This document shows positions 14,154-21,909 of a stretch of DNA of 35,699 bases, piece by piece (position 1 is the first letter of the stretch; each line of letters begins with the position of its first letter). Below the pieces are notes generated by a model. The model searched no databases. It saw nothing but the letters and a program-made list of their open reading frames with translations, and was not told where the DNA came from. Both the position numbers and the translations under genes were made by a program. The DNA is from Patescibacteria group bacterium (GTDB taxonomy: Bacteria; Patescibacteriota; Minisyncoccia; Phycocordibacterales; UBA12079): the NCBI GenBank assembly GCA_018817595.1, contig JAHITU010000014.1, positions 1-35,699 on the forward strand, given 5' to 3'.

Positions 14154-14159
14154 TAGAAT
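14154..14159 (+). promoter_or_regulatory. -10 box of the desulfurase gene, leaderless start
   Basis: TAGAAT ends six bases before the ATG at 14166. There is no Shine-Dalgarno sequence in the A-rich gap. Confidence 0.55.
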
Positions 14160-14165
14160 TAAAAA

Positions 14166-15347
14166 ATGTTCAACAAAAAACCAAGACGAATATATATGGA
14201 TTATGCAGCAGCTACCCCTTTAGAAAAGAAGGTTAAAAAAGCTATGGATAAATACTGGGACAAGGACTTCGGAAATGCTGGAGCTATTCATACAGAAGGA
14301 ACCATCGCCAGCAGAGCCATAGAAGAATCTAGAAAAACCATTGCTGATATTTTAAATGCTCGACCAGAAGAAATAATTTTCAATTCAGGAGGAACAGAAT
14401 CAAATAATGCTGCTATTTTTGGTGTGCTAGATAATTTGGTAGAAAAAGGAATGAAAATAGAAGATATGCATTTGATTACTTCAAAAATGGAACACCCTTC
14501 CGTTTTGAACTATTTTGAATATTTTCAAAGAAGGGGAGCTTCTCTCGATTTAGTTGATATTACAGAAGAGGGAATTATTGATTTAAAACATTTTAGAGAA
14601 TTATTGAAACCTAATACTGTTTTGGTTTCCATAATGTTTGTTAATAATGAAATTGGAACTATTCAACCCATGGAAGAAATCGTTAGAATCATTCGAAATT
14701 TCAAAAAGAAAATCCTTAAGAATCATCAATCTGTTACCCCAGTTCTTCATTCTGACTCAGCTCAGGCTCTACTTTATGTTCCTTTAAATACCTTAAAACT
14801 AGGCATTGACTTAATCAGTCTTGATGCCCAAAAAATTTACGGACCTAAGGGAGCCGGTGCGTTATATGTCAGAAAAGGTTTAGAAATAAATCCTCTGATT
14901 GTTGGAGGAAGTCAAGAAAATGGAAAACGCCCCGGAACTCCGAACACACCTTTAGTGGTTGGATTTGCCAAGGCTTTAGAATTATCTACTCAAGAACAGA
15001 AAAAGGAAACTGAGAGACTAACAGAACTAAGAAATTATTTTATTAAAGAAGTTTTCAAAAAAATCCCAAAGGCTGATTTAAACGGCTCTCTTGAAAATCG
15101 TTTACCTAATAATATTAATATTTCGGTGCCTGCCACTAATAATGATTTTTCAGTTATCCAATTAGACCAAAAGGGAATTGCTTGCTCCACAAAATCAGCC
15201 TGCTCAACCCAAAAATATTCTTATGTCATTAGAGCTTTAGGAAAAACAGAGCAACAAATCGCCAATTCGCTTAGATTCACTCTAGGAAAATTCACCACCA
15301 AAAAAGATATAGATTATACTGTTAAGTGTTTGACACAATTAAAATAA
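14166..15347 (+). CDS. Cysteine desulfurase (NifS/IscS family)
   Basis: A PLP enzyme that takes sulfur from cysteine for tRNA thiolation or Fe-S clusters, 393 aa. Visible are YMDYAAATP at the N terminus, NSGGTESNN, His110 in KMEHPS, HSDSAQ (Asp197, Gln200), the PLP lysine K223 in DAQKIYGPKG, and RPGTPN. The active-site loop IACSTKSACST has the catalytic Cys at about 346. No iscU or mnmA lies beside it, so its partner is unknown. It has its own -10 box and probably a leaderless message. Confidence 0.93.
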   Translation: MFNKKPRRIYMDYAAATPLEKKVKKAMDKYWDKDFGNAGAIHTEGTIASRAIEESRKTIADILNARPEEIIFNSGGTESNNAAIFGVLDNLVEKGMKIEDMHLITSKMEHPSVLNYFEYFQRRGASLDLVDITEEGIIDLKHFRELLKPNTVLVSIMFVNNEIGTIQPMEEIVRIIRNFKKKILKNHQSVTPVLHSDSAQALLYVPLNTLKLGIDLISLDAQKIYGPKGAGALYVRKGLEINPLIVGGSQENGKRPGTPNTPLVVGFAKALELSTQEQKKETERLTELRNYFIKEVFKKIPKADLNGSLENRLPNNINISVPATNNDFSVIQLDQKGIACSTKSACSTQKYSYVIRALGKTEQQIANSLRFTLGKFTTKKDIDYTVKCLTQLK

Positions 15348-15373
15348 TTTCATCCTTGTTTCCGTCTTTGCGA

Positions 15374-15468
15374 CCCAGCACTTTGAATTAAATTACCTAC
15401 TTTTATTTTAAAAATTATTATTTATTTTTTGGTAAATTTTATTTATATAGTTGCAACAAAGTGCTGGG
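15374..15468. mobile_element. MITE-like element, copy 1
   Basis: Terminal inverted repeats CCCAGCACTTTG (15374-15385) and CAAAGTGCTGGG (15457-15468) enclose a very AT-rich 70-base interior. The interior's edges (AATTAAATTAC, TTGCAA) are shared with the copy at 34949. The element sits between TCTTTGCGA and GAAGCAATCCAG, the two halves of the dispersed GCGAG/GCAATCC repeat. The rest of the gap 15348-15656 holds repeats and no gene. Confidence 0.75.
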
Positions 15469-15606
15469 GAAGCAATCCAGAATTCTCTTCAACCATCCCC
15501 ACCAAAATTTGTCTAAAATAATTTAGTGTTATATAATCAAAGAGTAAAAAGTTCATAAAGTTAAAAGTCAAAAATTTATGAAGTAAATTTTTCAGACTTT
15601 ACGACT

Positions 15607-15626
15607 CCTGCCTGCCGGCAGGCAGG
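15607..15626. repeat. CCTGCCTGCCGGCAGGCAGG palindrome
   Basis: A perfect copy of the 20-bp palindrome, placed inside a TTTCGACTA-type repeat that runs to the start codon of the next gene. Other copies are at 691, 741, 31118 and 31420. Confidence 0.85.
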
Positions 15627-15656
15627 TTCGACTTTACAGACTTTCGAATAATTTTT

Positions 15657-16535
15657 ATGAATCTAAACGAATTAAACCCAACACAAATAATTTTACTGAC
15701 ACTTCTAGTGTCTTTTGTGACTTCAATTGCTACAGGAATTGTAACAGTTTCTTTAGTCAATCAAGCTCCTCCAGTCGTAACTGACACCATTCACAAAGTT
15801 TACGAAAAAACTATTGAAACAATTGTCCCAGGGGAACAGACAGCCACTGTTATTGAAAATAACAAAACAGTTATCATCAGTGAAGAAGACTTCGTAATAG
15901 ACGCAGTGAAGAAAAATTCAAAATCATTAGCTAGAATTTATTCTTATTCAGAAAATAAAAACAAAGAAAAAGTTAAGGAATTTGTTTCTGTTGGGCTATT
16001 CATTTCCAAAGTCGGTGACATTGTAGCTCAAAAATCTGACTTTATAAAAGAGGAAAAATTAATTGAAAAAGATTTGTTTATTTCTGTTGCCAGTCAAGAA
16101 TTAAAATTAAATTTAAATAAAGATTTGATAGAAAATGATTTTGTATTTTTGAAAACTGAAAAACTAGAAAAGCCTATAGCTTTCAATAGTATAGAAATAG
16201 AAAATTCTGATGATATTAAGTTAGGACAATCAATTATAGTTTTAGGAGGGGATGAATCAGATATGTTGTTAACAGGAGTGGTTTCTAATTTAACCAGAAA
16301 TAAAATAATAATAGCAGAAGCCACAGAAGAAAAAGAAGCCGAAACTAAAATCATAGTAGAAAAAATAGAAACAAACCTAAACCCAACTAATTTAATGACA
16401 GCCTTAATCAATTTAGATGGTAAAGTAATAGGAATTCGACTAGACAATAACCACTTCACACCAATAAACTCTGTTCAAAATGCTTTTAATTCCACTACTA
16501 ATTCTCTAGCAGTGACAGAAGAAAAAAATAAATAA
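15657..16535 (+). CDS. Membrane-anchored degenerate trypsin-like protease
   Basis: 292 aa with one N-terminal transmembrane helix (about 10-34), a stalk, and a domain that follows the DegP/HtrA protease layout. VSVGLFISKVGDIVAQKSDF (110-129) corresponds to the strand carrying the catalytic His but has lysine there. ENDFVFLKTE (159-168) keeps the Asp. LGQSIIVLGGDESDMLLTGVVSNL (189-212) matches the usual IGN...GIVS segment. The GNSGGP oxyanion/serine motif is replaced by NPTNLMTA (242-249). It is probably a catalytically dead protease homologue at the cell surface. Confidence 0.7.
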   Translation: MNLNELNPTQIILLTLLVSFVTSIATGIVTVSLVNQAPPVVTDTIHKVYEKTIETIVPGEQTATVIENNKTVIISEEDFVIDAVKKNSKSLARIYSYSENKNKEKVKEFVSVGLFISKVGDIVAQKSDFIKEEKLIEKDLFISVASQELKLNLNKDLIENDFVFLKTEKLEKPIAFNSIEIENSDDIKLGQSIIVLGGDESDMLLTGVVSNLTRNKIIIAEATEEKEAETKIIVEKIETNLNPTNLMTALINLDGKVIGIRLDNNHFTPINSVQNAFNSTTNSLAVTEEKNK

Positions 16536-16544
16536 AAAAATCTG

Positions 16545-16564
16545 CTACTGAATTAATTCAGTAG
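16545..16564. repeat. 20-bp palindrome after the protease-like gene
   Basis: CTACTGAATTAATTCAGTAG is perfectly self-complementary and lies ten bases after the stop codon. It may act as a terminator. Confidence 0.6.
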
Positions 16565-16583
16565 TAAATAAATTAAAAACAAA

Positions 16584-16620
16584 AACCCCTGATTATTCCA
16601 AACTGGAACTATCAGGGGTT
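16584..16620 (-). terminator. Terminator of the 16647-17264 gene
   Basis: AACCCCTGAT (16584-16593) and ATCAGGGGTT (16611-16620), with an inner TTCCA/TGGAA pairing. On the minus strand TTTTTGTTTTT follows. Confidence 0.88.
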
Positions 16621-16646
16621 AAATGGTTAAAGAGTTAAAATTCAAA

Positions 16647-17264
16647 TTAGTCTTTATCATAGTTTGGATAAAAAACACGACTACCCAAATTCCAACGGAA
16701 GCCAATCAAAGGGTAAGTATTCACATGCCACTCTGGAATACACAGATCTAGAACTCTCCAATCAACAGCCACTAAAAAGACTCTGTCGTTTTTACCATAA
16801 ACGAAGTGAATGTTTGCTTTTCCATTTATAAGAAACTCTCCTTCTTCTCTATAGGGTTGTTGTCTGATTTTATCTATAAGATATAGACAAAATTCATCTG
16901 CTCTAAAAACGTGGTTTTTAGGAGGATTGGCACGAACCTCTGTATCAGCCATTGGTTTTTTAAGATCAATAAATGAGGTAGAAATTGTTTTATTTTTTTC
17001 TATTGGTTCTGCAACCAACAGAATACGTTCCTTGAAATCACTTGAAACCCAAAGACCTTTTCTATTCTGAAAAGCTTTATTTGGAATAAACAAATCTTTT
17101 TCAAATCTTTTTTCTAAAAGATAATTTCTTTCATCTTTCGAAAGATTATTAAACCATTCCAAGTGCTTAAAAGTTATCTGATTACTTCGTAACTTTGAAA
17201 GTTGGTCAATTTGTAAACCAGCTAATTTTTTAGCCGCATCTACTTCGATGTCTTTATTAGTCAT
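16647..17264 (-). CDS. Hypothetical protein, 205 aa
   Basis: Not recognised. An acidic-basic helical N-terminal part (about 1-55) is followed by a soluble alpha/beta domain with many aromatic residues (HFVYGKNDRVFLVAVDWRV, IPEWHVNTYPLIGFRWNLG). No membrane segment or catalytic motif is seen. The start is supported by AGGAG before the ATG. Its message would have a long leader of about 124 nt with an 18-bp hairpin (17295-17350), which is unusual for this window and suggests post-transcriptional control. Confidence 0.65.
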   Translation of the reverse strand: MTNKDIEVDAAKKLAGLQIDQLSKLRSNQITFKHLEWFNNLSKDERNYLLEKRFEKDLFIPNKAFQNRKGLWVSSDFKERILLVAEPIEKNKTISTSFIDLKKPMADTEVRANPPKNHVFRADEFCLYLIDKIRQQPYREEGEFLINGKANIHFVYGKNDRVFLVAVDWRVLDLCIPEWHVNTYPLIGFRWNLGSRVFYPNYDKD

Positions 17265-17294
17265 CGTTTTTCTCCTATTTAAATTAGCTACACC

Positions 17295-17350
17295 TTATGG
17301 TCATAGCCAAAAAACTTCATATCACTAAAATCTTTTGGCTATAACCATAA
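17295..17350 (-). promoter_or_regulatory. Long 5'-leader hairpin
   Basis: TTATGGTCATAGCCAAAA (17295-17312) and TTTTGGCTATAACCATAA (17333-17350) form an 18-bp stem with one mismatch. AGCTAATT lies on both sides as a direct repeat on the minus strand. It falls between the promoter and the ribosome binding site of the 16647-17264 gene. Confidence 0.6.
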
Positions 17351-17394
17351 TTAGCTTAAACTCTTTAATATTTAAAAGAACTAATTACACAATC

Positions 17395-17423
17395 ACTATA
17401 TATTATAGTCAAACAGAAATCAA
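17395..17423 (-). promoter_or_regulatory. Promoter of the 16647-17264 gene
   Basis: On the minus strand: TTGATT (17423-17418), 17 bases, TATAGT (17400-17395). A TATAAT-like alternative lies inside the spacer. Confidence 0.5.
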
Positions 17424-17453
17424 GTGGTTTTATAACGATTGACTTTAGTTAAT

Positions 17454-17545
17454 CGTCTCTGCGAGGAGAGAAAATTTAAAAGGAAAATAGTCCAATCGAT
17501 TGGACTATTTTCCTTTTAAATTTTCTCGACAAAGCAGTCTAGAAC
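17454..17545. repeat. Dispersed repeat carrying a 60-bp perfect palindrome
   Basis: CGTCTCTGCGAGGA is followed by a 60-bp perfect palindrome (17468-17527, centre TAGTCCAATCGATTGGACTA) and then GACAAAGCAGTCTAGAAC. The repeat at 33816 has a different 60-bp palindrome at exactly the same point. The remainder of 17265-17708 holds the leader hairpin, a promoter and tandem TACATAATACATA motifs before clpC. No gene is seen. Confidence 0.85.
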
Positions 17546-17708
17546 ATCTAAATATCCAAAAAACATTGATTTCACTTCAATTTTATGTTTAAATATTAAA
17601 CACATACAGGTATTAGTTTAATTTTTATCAAAAGATATAAACGAATTTTTGCGAAGCAAAAAATCGTATACATAATACATAATACTTACTACATAATACA
17701 TATTCATT

Positions 17709-20396
17709 ATGCCCCCATTTCAAAACTTCACTACAAAAGCAAAAGAAATAATTCGCCGCTCACACGAGTTGGCTATTGAACGTGGTCAAAATCACGTTAG
17801 CCATATGCATTTATTTACAGCCATTCTTCTACAAGAAGAAAATATGGTTATTTCTATTTTAGAAAAATTAGATGTAGATATTATTTTACTTGCCGATTCA
17901 CTTTTAGATTTAATCGAAATGCCCAGTCAAGGAGGAACCATGGCGCCTTCTTATCAGATATTTTTTACACAGGAATTAACTGATGTCCTAAATAATGCCA
18001 CAGGAATTGCTCATTCGATGAATGATTCCTTTATTTCAGTAGAGCATTTATTTGTCGCTCTTTTAGATATCCCTGGAGATGTTAATGAAATATTAAACCG
18101 TTTTAAAATCAATAAAGAGGATGTCTTTAAAATCCTTAAAGAAATCAAAAATGGAAAAGTTACCGATGTAGAAAAAAAACCAAAATACAGAGCTTTGGCA
18201 AAATTTACTCGTAACTTAACTCAATTAGCCAATGAAAATAAATTAGATCCAGTAATCGGAAGAGAAGAAGAAATCCGTAGAATCGTGCAAATCCTTTCGC
18301 GAAGAACTAAAAACAACCCAATCTTAATCGGTGATGCCGGTGTAGGAAAAACTGCCGTGGCAGAAGGACTAGCCTTGAAAATCGTTCAAGGAGATACTCC
18401 TATTTCTCTAAGAGATAAAGAACTAGTTTCTCTTGATTTAGGTTTGCTTGTAGCAGGAACAAAATACCGCGGGGAATTCGAAGAAAGACTAAAAGCTATA
18501 ATGAAAGAAATTAAAGAAACTGAAGGAAAAGTTATTTTATTCATTGATGAAATTCATACTCTGGTAGGAGCAGGAGCCTCAGAAGGTTCAATGGATGCTT
18601 CTAATATGTTAAAACCTGCTTTAGCAAGAGGAGAATTACAAGCCATCGGAGCCACAACTTTGAAAGAATATCAAAAATATATTGAAAAGGATCCAGCCTT
18701 AACCAGAAGATTCCAACCTGTGCATATAAATGAACCTTCTATTGAGGACGCTGTTTCTATCCTAAGAGGATTAAAAGAAAAATACGAACTTTATCACGGG
18801 GTTAAGATTACCGATGAAGCCATTGTTTCTGCTGTGACTTTATCCAGTCGCTATATTACCGATAGATATTTACCTGACAAGGCTATTGATTTAATCGATG
18901 AATCAGCAGCTTCCTTGAAAATCTCTTTAGAGAATAAACCTCCAGTATTAGAAAAGGCAGATAGAAATATTACTCGATTAGAAATAGAAAAAGAAGCTCT
19001 TAAAAATGAAGCAGGAGCAAAAAGCAAAAACAGAATTCTAGAAATAGAAAAGGAAATCGCTAATTTAAAAGAAAAAACATCTGAATTGTCTATTAAATGG
19101 AATAATGAAAAAACTATTCTATCTGAAATAAAGAAGCATAAAAAAGAATTAGAGTTGTTGAGAATAGAATCAGAACAAAGAGAATCCGATACTGATTTAT
19201 CAAAAGCAGCTGAGATTCGTTATGGAAAAATTCCTCAAGTAGAGAAAGAATTAGCTTCAAAAGTTAATCGCTTAAAGCGATTAAAAAAGTCTGGTAGAAT
19301 TCTAAATGAAGAAATAACCAATAATGAAATTGCCGAAATCGTTAGTCGTTGGACTGGTATTCCAATTACTCAAATGCTTGAAGAAGAAACCAAAAAATTA
19401 AGCAGAATGGAAGAAGACTTAAAGACTAAAGTAATCGGACAAGATGATGTCATCACAAAGGTTTCTAATGCCATAAAACGCTCTCGTGTGGGGATTTCTG
19501 ACCCTAATAGACCTATTGGTTCATTCCTATTTTTAGGACCAACAGGAGTAGGGAAGACGGAATTAACTAAAAAATTAGCTGAATTAATGTTTGATAATGA
19601 AAAATCATTGGTTAGAGTAGATATGTCTGAATTTATGGAAAAACATTCAGTTTCTAAATTAGTAGGAGCTCCCCCTGGATATGTTGGTCACGAAGAAGGA
19701 GGGTCTTTAACAGAAACTATTCGTCACAAGCCTTATTCAATCGTTCTTTTCGATGAAATAGAAAAAGCTCACCCAGAAGTTTTCAATATACTATTACAAG
19801 TCTTAGATGATGGTATTTTAACTGATGCTAAAGGAAAAGTGGCCAATTTCAAAAATACTATTATTATAATGACTTCAAATATTGGTTCAAAATTTATTGA
19901 TAAAATGGAAACCATTGGATTTGGGAATAATTCTGATGAAGAAAAATACAACGATGCTAAAGAAAAAATAATGACTTCTCTTAAGGATCATTTTAAACCA
20001 GAATTTTTGAATCGTTTAGATGACATTATTATTTTTGATACTCTAAAAGAAGAATCTATTGCCAAGATAGTAGATATCCAAATTGAAATTGTTAAGGAAA
20101 GACTTAAGGATAGAGATATAACATTAAACATACCTAAAACCGTTTTAGAATATTTATCAAAGAAAGGATATAATCCACAATACGGAGCAAGACCTTTAAA
20201 AAGATTAATTCAAAATGAAATATTAACTCCTGTCGCTTCTATGATGATAACAGAGGGAATGATTAGTGGGGGAATAGTTGCGGTTAGCGAAAAAAATGGT
20301 AAACTTGTCTTTGTTATCAAAAAGAGAAAAGGAAGGGAAATTATTAAAACTTCTAATCCATTAGTTTCTACAAAGAAGCAGAGTGTAACGAAGTAA
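17709..20396 (+). CDS. Clp ATPase with ClpB-like middle domain and ClpC-like loop
   Basis: An 895-aa AAA+ unfoldase with two ATPase rings. The N-terminal Clp_N double repeat spans about 1-145. D1 has Walker A GDAGVGKT (208-215) and [12 protein letters not shown]. The coiled-coil middle domain spans about 410-530, which is ClpB length. D2 has GPTGVGKTE (from 610) and [12 protein letters not shown]. After the MTSNIGS sensor comes METIGFGN, with I736-G737-F738 where ClpA/ClpC carry the [LIV]GF ClpP-docking loop that ClpB lacks. It may combine disaggregase and protease-partner features. No clpP is in the window. An AT-rich -10-like CATAAT lies ten bases before the ATG. Confidence 0.92.
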   Translation: MPPFQNFTTKAKEIIRRSHELAIERGQNHVSHMHLFTAILLQEENMVISILEKLDVDIILLADSLLDLIEMPSQGGTMAPSYQIFFTQELTDVLNNATGIAHSMNDSFISVEHLFVALLDIPGDVNEILNRFKINKEDVFKILKEIKNGKVTDVEKKPKYRALAKFTRNLTQLANENKLDPVIGREEEIRRIVQILSRRTKNNPILIGDAGVGKTAVAEGLALKIVQGDTPISLRDKELVSLDLGLLVAGTKYRGEFEERLKAIMKEIKETEGKVILFIDEIHTLVGAGASEGSMDASNMLKPALARGELQAIGATTLKEYQKYIEKDPALTRRFQPVHINEPSIEDAVSILRGLKEKYELYHGVKITDEAIVSAVTLSSRYITDRYLPDKAIDLIDESAASLKISLENKPPVLEKADRNITRLEIEKEALKNEAGAKSKNRILEIEKEIANLKEKTSELSIKWNNEKTILSEIKKHKKELELLRIESEQRESDTDLSKAAEIRYGKIPQVEKELASKVNRLKRLKKSGRILNEEITNNEIAEIVSRWTGIPITQMLEEETKKLSRMEEDLKTKVIGQDDVITKVSNAIKRSRVGISDPNRPIGSFLFLGPTGVGKTELTKKLAELMFDNEKSLVRVDMSEFMEKHSVSKLVGAPPGYVGHEEGGSLTETIRHKPYSIVLFDEIEKAHPEVFNILLQVLDDGILTDAKGKVANFKNTIIIMTSNIGSKFIDKMETIGFGNNSDEEKYNDAKEKIMTSLKDHFKPEFLNRLDDIIIFDTLKEESIAKIVDIQIEIVKERLKDRDITLNIPKTVLEYLSKKGYNPQYGARPLKRLIQNEILTPVASMMITEGMISGGIVAVSEKNGKLVFVIKKRKGREIIKTSNPLVSTKKQSVTK

Positions 20397-20439
20397 TAAA
20401 ATAATTTAGAAATTGAAAAAGTAATAATTTAGTCAAAAG

Positions 20440-20515
20440 TTAAATGTCCATAAAGTCCATAAAGTCAAAAAATTTGCAAAGCAAATTTTTTACTTTAGAC
20501 TTTCGACTATTTTAC
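20440..20515 (+). repeat. TTTCGACTA-type inverted repeat abutting tRNA-Tyr
   Basis: TAGTCAAAAGT and ACTTTCGACTA form the outer arms, with AAATTTGC-AAA-GCAAATTT in the centre. It ends four bases before the tRNA-Tyr 5' end. Related copies precede bipA, the protease-like gene and corA. Confidence 0.7.
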
Positions 20516-20598
20516 GCGTCGGTGGTAGAGCGGTCAAATACTCGAGTCTGTAAAACTCGCGCCTTCGGGCTACGCAGGTTCGAATCCTGCCCGGCGCA
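20516..20598 (+). tRNA. trnY: tRNA-Tyr (GTA)
   Basis: An 83-nt class II tRNA. Acceptor GCGTCGG pairs with CCGGCGC, with discriminator A73. The anticodon stem CGAGT/ACTCG encloses CTGTAAA. A variable arm is built on GCCTTCGGGC, and the T arm is GCAGG-TTCGAAT-CCTGC. A perfect terminator hairpin begins two bases later, and its stem can extend into the acceptor sequence because an inverted copy of the tRNA 3' end follows. Confidence 0.96.
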
Positions 20599-20600
20599 CA

Positions 20601-20640
20601 TAATAGAAAAAACCAGCAATTTTGCTGGTTTTTTCTATTA
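20601..20640. terminator. tRNA-Tyr terminator, 19-bp perfect stem
   Basis: TAATAGAAAAAACCAGCAA (20601-20619) and its complement (20622-20640). With the flanking GGCGCACA and TGTGCGCC, the palindrome extends to about 30 bp per arm and takes in the tRNA acceptor strand. Confidence 0.85.
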
Positions 20641-20813
20641 TGTGCGCCGGGAGAAAGCCAAGGTATTGGCTTTCGGCAGGATTCGAAAGGCGGAGCATGT
20701 CGCACGGAGCGAAGCGAGTACGACAGCGAGCCGGGGTCGAAGGTTCTTAATGAAATATGAGCGATAGCGAAATATTTCATTTAGAAACCTGTGACCGAAC
20801 CTGCCCGGCGCAC
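20641..20813 (-). repeat. tRNA-tailed palindromic unit Y1 (Tyr array)
   Basis: The ends are inverted copies of the tRNA-Tyr 3' end (TGTGCGCCGGG...GGCAGGATTCGAA at left, CCGAACCTGCCCGGCGCAC at right). The left copy is interrupted by GAAAGCCAA-GGTA-TTGGCTTTC (20653-20674). The minus strand carries the family core: GGTCACAGGTTTCTAA, a hairpin with loop TTCGCTATCGCTC, TTAAGAACC, CGACCCCGGCTCG, a second hairpin and CTTTCGAA. Confidence 0.8.
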
Positions 20814-20867
20814 TATACAAAATTAAAACAGCACCAAAGTGCTGTTTTAATTTTGTATCATAGTGCC
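20814..20867. terminator. Hairpin linking units Y1 and Y2
   Basis: AAATTAAAACAGCAC and GTGCTGTTTTAATTT form a perfect stem around CAAA (20819-20852). The flanks CACTATA and TATCATAGTG extend the inverted repeat. Confidence 0.75.
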
Positions 20868-21160
20868 CCGGGCAGGATTCGAAACGAAGAAGTTTTAAAA
20901 AACTTCTGAGCGAGGTCACGAGTTCTTAGTGAAATTAAGTTCGCAGAACGAAAATTTCACTTAGAACTGGGGTGAGATGCGACCTCTGGGAGCATTGCAA
21001 GATCCTTTTGAGATATTATAGAGAGAGTTTATGAACGAAAATAATATCCAAAAGGTGTACAGCTCCTGTAAGGAGAGAATCCTGCCCAAATCACTAGGCT
21101 CATCAGAGGCTTCTTTATAGTACTATTTAGAACTGGGGACCGAACCTGCCCAGTTCACAG
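20868..21160 (-). repeat. tRNA-tailed palindromic unit Y2, interrupted by an insert
   Basis: Starts CCCCGGGCAGGATTCGAA and ends ACCGAACCTGCCCAGTTCAC, the second being a decayed tRNA-Tyr acceptor copy. The minus strand has TAAGAACTCGTGACCTCGC and CCCCAGTTCTAAG, matching T1 and K1 closely. Within the second motif lies a 154-bp insert flanked by TTAGAACTGGGG direct repeats. Confidence 0.78.
20961..21138. mobile_element. 154-bp structured insert between 12-bp direct repeats
   Basis: TTAGAACTGGGG occurs at 20961-20972 and 21127-21138. The insert between them can fold: CCTTTTG-A-GATATTAT pairs with ATAATATC-CAAAAGG, flanked by GGAGC/GCTCC and, outside, CCTCTG/CAGAGG. It has no terminal inverted repeats and no reading frame. 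It could be a small mobile element with target duplication, or an RNA gene that arrived by recombination. Confidence 0.6.
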
Positions 21161-21183
21161 CTTCTAAAAAACTACATATTTGA

Positions 21184-21189
21184 TACAAT
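21184..21189 (+). promoter_or_regulatory. -10 box of the Nudix gene, leaderless start
   Basis: TACAAT ends seven bases before the ATG at 21197, with no Shine-Dalgarno sequence. Confidence 0.5.
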
Positions 21190-21196
21190 ATAAAAT

Positions 21197-21670
21197 ATGA
21201 ATAAAAATACTCAAGCTAAAATAACAGTTCTTATTACCAATAAAAAAAATGAAGTTCTGTTAATAAAAGAATACATTAACAATAAATATAATTGGAATAT
21301 AATAAAAGGAACCTACGATAAATTAAATGAGAATATTTTTGAAACAGCAAAAAGAGAATGTTTTGAAGAGATTTCAGTTAATGTAGAATTAATTAATTCA
21401 TTAGGTGTATTTTTTTCAAAAACTGATGAAAAAATAAGAATTCAATTTAATTTTTTAGCAAAAATAATAGAAGGGGAACCCAAATTACCCACTAAAGAAA
21501 TTCAAACAAATAATAATGAAAGTATTATAGAATATAAATGGTTCACACAAGAAGAATTAAAAAAAATGAAATCTAATGAATTTGTATCCAATAGAACCTA
21601 TTCTGTCATAAATAATTGGCTAAAAAATAAAATCTATCCATTGGGTATAATTCAAGACATCGAAATGTAA
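21197..21670 (+). CDS. Nudix hydrolase
   Basis: A 157-aa Nudix domain, which hydrolyses nucleoside diphosphates linked to a second group; the substrate is not predictable. The Nudix box runs from GTYDKLNE to KRECFEEISV, with the REcFEE core intact and one extra residue between the first Gly and Glu compared with the consensus. Strand ITVLITNKKNEVLLIKE precedes it and the EYKWFTQEEL helix follows. It is very AT-rich with many isoleucine/asparagine AAT and ATA codons, and it follows directly on the tRNA-Tyr array, so recent acquisition is possible. Confidence 0.85.
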   Translation: MNKNTQAKITVLITNKKNEVLLIKEYINNKYNWNIIKGTYDKLNENIFETAKRECFEEISVNVELINSLGVFFSKTDEKIRIQFNFLAKIIEGEPKLPTKEIQTNNNESIIEYKWFTQEELKKMKSNEFVSNRTYSVINNWLKNKIYPLGIIQDIEM

Positions 21671-21742
21671 CAATAAATTGATATACAAAACAAAAATTTT
21701 AAATTATAGTTTAAGGTCTATATTAAACCATATTTTAAAATT

Positions 21743-21782
21743 CAATTACTTGGGAATTGGATTCCCAAGTAATTGGGCGACA
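21743..21782. repeat. Hairpin with GCGACATG tail
   Basis: CAATTACTTGGGAAT (21743-21757) and ATTCCCAAGTAATTG (21761-21775) around TGG, then GGCGACATG. A second hairpin with an AATTGAGCGACATGG tail is at 22978-23020. The sequence 21671-21742 shows nothing else. Confidence 0.55.
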
Positions 21783-21797
21783 TGTTAAACAAAAATA

Positions 21798-21834
21798 AAC
21801 CTGCCGCAGTGCTTAAACACATACGACAGGTTGT
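21798..21834 (-). terminator. Terminator of the 21910-22422 gene
   Basis: On the minus strand AACCTGTCG and CGGCAGGTT pair with one G-T, followed by TTATTTTTG. Confidence 0.7.
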
Positions 21835-21909
21835 TGATGTTTCAAAATTAAGAATCAACAGTGATAATCCTTTTCATTAATTTTTTCCTTCAAATCTTCG
21901 TTTGATATC

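Noticed and set aside
20444-20919. Overlapping open frames of 93-107 aa around tRNA-Tyr on both strands
   Set aside because: They run through the tRNA gene, its terminator and the tRNA-tailed units. The apparent coding capacity comes from the inverted repeats.
21090-21115. Hammerhead ribozyme core in the Y2 insert (CTGATGAG on the minus strand)
   Set aside because: The partner GAAA box and a proper stem III are missing after the possible stem II, so a hammerhead fold is not supported.
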